Both the position numbers and the translations under genes were made by a program. A stretch of DNA of 7,706 bases, from NCBI GenBank assembly GCA_019104905.1, contig JAHRXB010000264.1, forward strand, positions 1 to 7,706, in the 5' to 3' direction. Numbering within the stretch: the stretch's first letter is position 1; each line of letters begins with the position of its first letter. The stretch is from Bdellovibrio sp. (GTDB lineage Bacteria > Bdellovibrionota > Bdellovibrionia > Bdellovibrionales > Bdellovibrionaceae). Positions 5,647 to 7,706 of the stretch are shown here, one piece after another. The notes beneath the pieces were generated by a model. The model did not search any database. It was not told where the DNA came from and was given only the letters and a program-made list of their open reading frames with translations.

Positions 5647-7706
5647 AAACCATCCTTGCTTTGCACGGCAATCCAGGACATCCCGAAGACTGGGGTGTTC
5701 TTCAAAAAACTCTCCCCCCAGACAAGTACAACTTGATTCCAGTCAATTTGGAGAACACGGATTGGTTGAAAATTCTTACCCAAGATAAGACCAAGAAAAT
5801 TCTTCTAGGGCATTCCTGGGGCTGTTATAAGATCTTAAAAGTTCTTCCTCTGTATCAGGACTACATAGATCAAGTCGTATTGATCACGCCCTATATTAAG
5901 CCTGAGCGAGAACTCCCGTCCCTGGCCAAAGCTCTTTTGAGGCTTCCGGTCCTAGGGGATTCTTTGATTAAATCCAGTCATGCCAAAACCAAAGACAGCT
6001 TCTTCGTCGATCTCATTCATCCCCTGACTCTTGAAAGTCATGCATATCTAAAGACCGTCCAAGCGCGACTTCAAGACTGGAAGCTTTGGCAGAAAACTGC
6101 TTTTAACAAAATTAAGATGCAAGAGTCTCCGTGGGTACCTCAAGATATCTGCAATATCCCCATCACGGCGGTCTATGGAAACGAAGACAAAATCAGTCAA
6201 GAATCCCAGCAGAATGTTATTGTAAAACAATATCCTCACCACAAGATCGTTCACTTAAAAGGGGCTGGACACGGTCTATTATGGTCTCACGCCTCAGAGA
6301 TTTTACAAACCTTGGAGGAAAAAGTGTCATCCTCGTCATCTTCTAAAATCGGCTACTATCCCGGCAGTGATGAACGCAACAACGTGATCAGCTACATGGA
6401 AAAACATCTGCGCGAGTTCCCGGACCGCGTGGCTTTAAGTTGGGCGCAACGTGACGCTTTACAAAAGTGGGATGGCAACCCTCATACACCGATCGCCCAC
6501 GATCGCATTACCTATAAGCACTTCGCAGCGAGAATCAATTCCTTTGCCCGCGGTCTTCTAGACATCGGCATTCAAAAGGGAGATCGGGTTATCATCTTCC
6601 TTCCCATGAGTCTTGATATGTACACGGCCATGTTTGCCGTACAAAGAATCGGTGCGATTGCCGTCTTTCTGGATTCCTGGGCGCGCAGTCATCATTTAGG
6701 AGCCTCGGCAGAATGTGTCGGCCCCAAAGCCATGATCAGTTTTAAGATGGCCTTTGATTTGGTTGATCAAGTTCCAGAATTCAAATCTATGCCCATTCGC
6801 ATTCTCTATGGGCCTGGCGATAAGTTTACACACAAATTTGAAGAGCTTCTCAAGCAGGAGCCTTCACCTATTGCGCCGGTTGAAAGTGAATTCACCGCAT
6901 TGATTACTTTTACCACGGGTTCTACCGGAAAACCCAAGGGCGCCAATCGCACTCATCGTTTTCTTTCGGCCCAACACCATGCCTTGTCGCATGTCATTCC
7001 CTATACTGAAAAAGACAAGGACATGCCGGCCTTCCCCATTTTTAGTTTGAACAATCTTGCTTCCGGAGTAACAACGATTCTTCCGGCTTTAGATCTCGCA
7101 GCGCCCTCAGAAAGAGATTCTGCGATTCTGGCTTGTCAGATTTTGAACGAGAATATCAACTGCACGACACTGTCCCCGAGCATGTTGGTCGGTCTGGCCC
7201 GCTATTGCAAAGAAAAGGGACTGCAGTTAACGGGTCTTCGTCGTGTCGTCACTGGTGGTGCTCCCATCTCTAAAGATGACGTGAAAGCCTTCTACGATAT
7301 CGCTCCCCAAACCGAACTGTGGATCCTCTACGGATCTACAGAGGCCGAGCCTATGGCACACATCGAAGGCCGGGATATGCTCAAAGAAAGTCAGATCACT
7401 GATCCTGAGATCATTGAAGAGGGCGTGAACGTCGGTCACATCAGTGAAGATATCGACTATCGCTTTATTCGCATTAAAGATGGTCCCGTCGAAATTTCCT
7501 CGACACCATGGAATCAACTGGAGGTCCCTCCGGGGGAAGTGGGAGAGTTTATTTGCACGGGAGATCACGTCTGCCGCGACTATTACAATAATCCTGAAGC
7601 CTTTAAAACCACCAAGATTCTGGATGAAAAAAACCGTGTTTGGCACCGTACCGGCGACCTCGCATATATCGACCCAGAGAAAAACCTGTGGATCGTCGGT
7701 CGCGTC
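5643..7706 (+). CDS. Fusion of alpha/beta-hydrolase and OleC-like AMP-dependent ligase (3' end outside window)
   Basis: One uninterrupted frame of 688 codons runs to the right edge. Residues 1-227 form an alpha/beta-hydrolase: oxyanion region LHGNPG (7-12), nucleophile elbow GHSWG (56-60, Ser58), a lid region (about 86-165), acid GNED (179-182, Asp182) and GAGHG (207-211, His210), a complete Ser-Asp-His triad. A Ser run (229-234) links to an adenylate-forming domain (about 236 onward): P-loop TFTTGSTGKPKG (422-433), TGGAPIS (537-543), YGSTEAEPM (563-571), HRTGD (668-672) and GR at the cut end (686-687). The C-terminal hinge lysine and small domain lie beyond the window. The segment MPAFPIFSLNNLASG (461-475) and the overall style resemble OleC, the beta-lactone synthetase of olefin synthesis, more than classical acyl-CoA synthetases. 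Domain order equals actinobacterial OleBC, but OleB uses an Asp nucleophile and this has Ser, so esterase, lactonase or thioesterase activity is as likely as beta-lactone decarboxylation. Cytosolic; no signal peptide. Translationally coupled to the formyltransferase-like gene. Fusion is directly seen; the OleC relation is inferred. Confidence 0.85.
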   Translation, partial: MKTILALHGNPGHPEDWGVLQKTLPPDKYNLIPVNLENTDWLKILTQDKTKKILLGHSWGCYKILKVLPLYQDYIDQVVLITPYIKPERELPSLAKALLRLPVLGDSLIKSSHAKTKDSFFVDLIHPLTLESHAYLKTVQARLQDWKLWQKTAFNKIKMQESPWVPQDICNIPITAVYGNEDKISQESQQNVIVKQYPHHKIVHLKGAGHGLLWSHASEILQTLEEKVSSSSSSKIGYYPGSDERNNVISYMEKHLREFPDRVALSWAQRDALQKWDGNPHTPIAHDRITYKHFAARINSFARGLLDIGIQKGDRVIIFLPMSLDMYTAMFAVQRIGAIAVFLDSWARSHHLGASAECVGPKAMISFKMAFDLVDQVPEFKSMPIRILYGPGDKFTHKFEELLKQEPSPIAPVESEFTALITFTTGSTGKPKGANRTHRFLSAQHHALSHVIPYTEKDKDMPAFPIFSLNNLASGVTTILPALDLAAPSERDSAILACQILNENINCTTLSPSMLVGLARYCKEKGLQLTGLRRVVTGGAPISKDDVKAFYDIAPQTELWILYGSTEAEPMAHIEGRDMLKESQITDPEIIEEGVNVGHISEDIDYRFIRIKDGPVEISSTPWNQLEVPPGEVGEFICTGDHVCRDYYNNPEAFKTTKILDEKNRVWHRTGDLAYIDPEKNLWIVGRV
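6314..6326 (+). promoter_or_regulatory. Internal Shine-Dalgarno and in-frame GTG between the two domains of the fusion
   Basis: GGAGG (6314-6318) is followed by five A residues and an in-frame GTG (6324-6326, codon 228) exactly at the domain boundary. Initiation here would give a free-standing ligase starting M-SSSSSSKIGYYPG, without the hydrolase. The Shine-Dalgarno match is perfect and the spacing of 5 nt is at the short end of the normal range. The codons (TTG GAG GAA AAA GTG) also make ordinary sense as protein, so this is a candidate, not proof. Confidence 0.45.

Noticed and set aside
5643..6323. Calling the hydrolase half a true OleB decarboxylase
   Set aside because: The nucleophile elbow reads GHSWG with Ser, whereas OleB carries Asp there.
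6300..6360. Two separate genes, hydrolase then ligase, with a stop or frameshift between them
   Set aside because: I translated across the junction codon by codon and found no stop and no frame change; both domains are in the frame of ATG 5643.
7227..7646. Minus-strand open frame of 139 codons at the right end
   Set aside because: It is antisense to the ligase domain, which shows conserved motifs in the plus frame throughout this stretch.
1..7706. Mobile elements, CRISPR arrays, tRNA or other RNA genes
   Set aside because: No terminal inverted repeats, transposase-like frames, regularly spaced repeats or cloverleaf-like sequences were seen, and nearly all of the window is accounted for by coding sequence.

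Overview
The window (7706 bp, both ends cut inside genes) looks like a chromosomal segment of a Gram-negative bacterium of the Bdellovibrionota / former Deltaproteobacteria type. Three things point there: an outer-membrane-like beta-barrel end, a transmembrane Hanks-type kinase with the HRD-x-SPQN catalytic loop common in myxobacterial and Bdellovibrio kinases, and a C-terminal PEGA-type module. Base composition appears close to 50% GC. This placement is an inference from protein style, not from a marker gene. I see no tRNA, rRNA, CRISPR array, insertion sequence or attachment site. Coding density is very high: the longest non-coding gap is about 65 bp.

Layout. (1) Positions 3-461 (+) hold the C-terminal end of a probable outer-membrane beta-barrel protein. 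It converges with, and overlaps by 4 bp, (2) coaE (458-1063, -), dephospho-CoA kinase, the last step of CoA synthesis. (3) A 65-bp divergent intergenic region separates coaE from a 652-residue Ser/Thr protein kinase (1129-3087, +) with one transmembrane segment and an extracytoplasmic PEGA-type C-terminus. After 40 bp comes a tight same-strand run joined by ATGA stop/start overlaps: (4) a long-chain acyl-CoA synthetase of the FadD15 type (3128-4909), (5) a formyltransferase-like protein (4906-5646), and (6) a large, previously unsplit reading frame (5643 to beyond 7706). Gene 6 fuses an N-terminal serine alpha/beta-hydrolase to an OleC-like AMP-forming ligase, and the window ends inside its ligase domain.

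How they may work together. Genes 4-6 are almost certainly one operon, and the kinase may be its first gene. The synthetase would make acyl-CoA (or acyl-AMP) from fatty acids. The hydrolase-ligase fusion has the domain order of actinobacterial OleBC, which makes and breaks beta-lactones during long-chain olefin synthesis, but its hydrolase has a Ser nucleophile where OleB has Asp. The formyltransferase-like protein is not part of any Ole pathway I know. The most interesting reading is therefore an uncharacterised lipid or beta-lactone-type pathway related to, but distinct from, Ole. The genes downstream of position 7706 (an OleA-like thiolase or OleD-like reductase, if present) would decide this.
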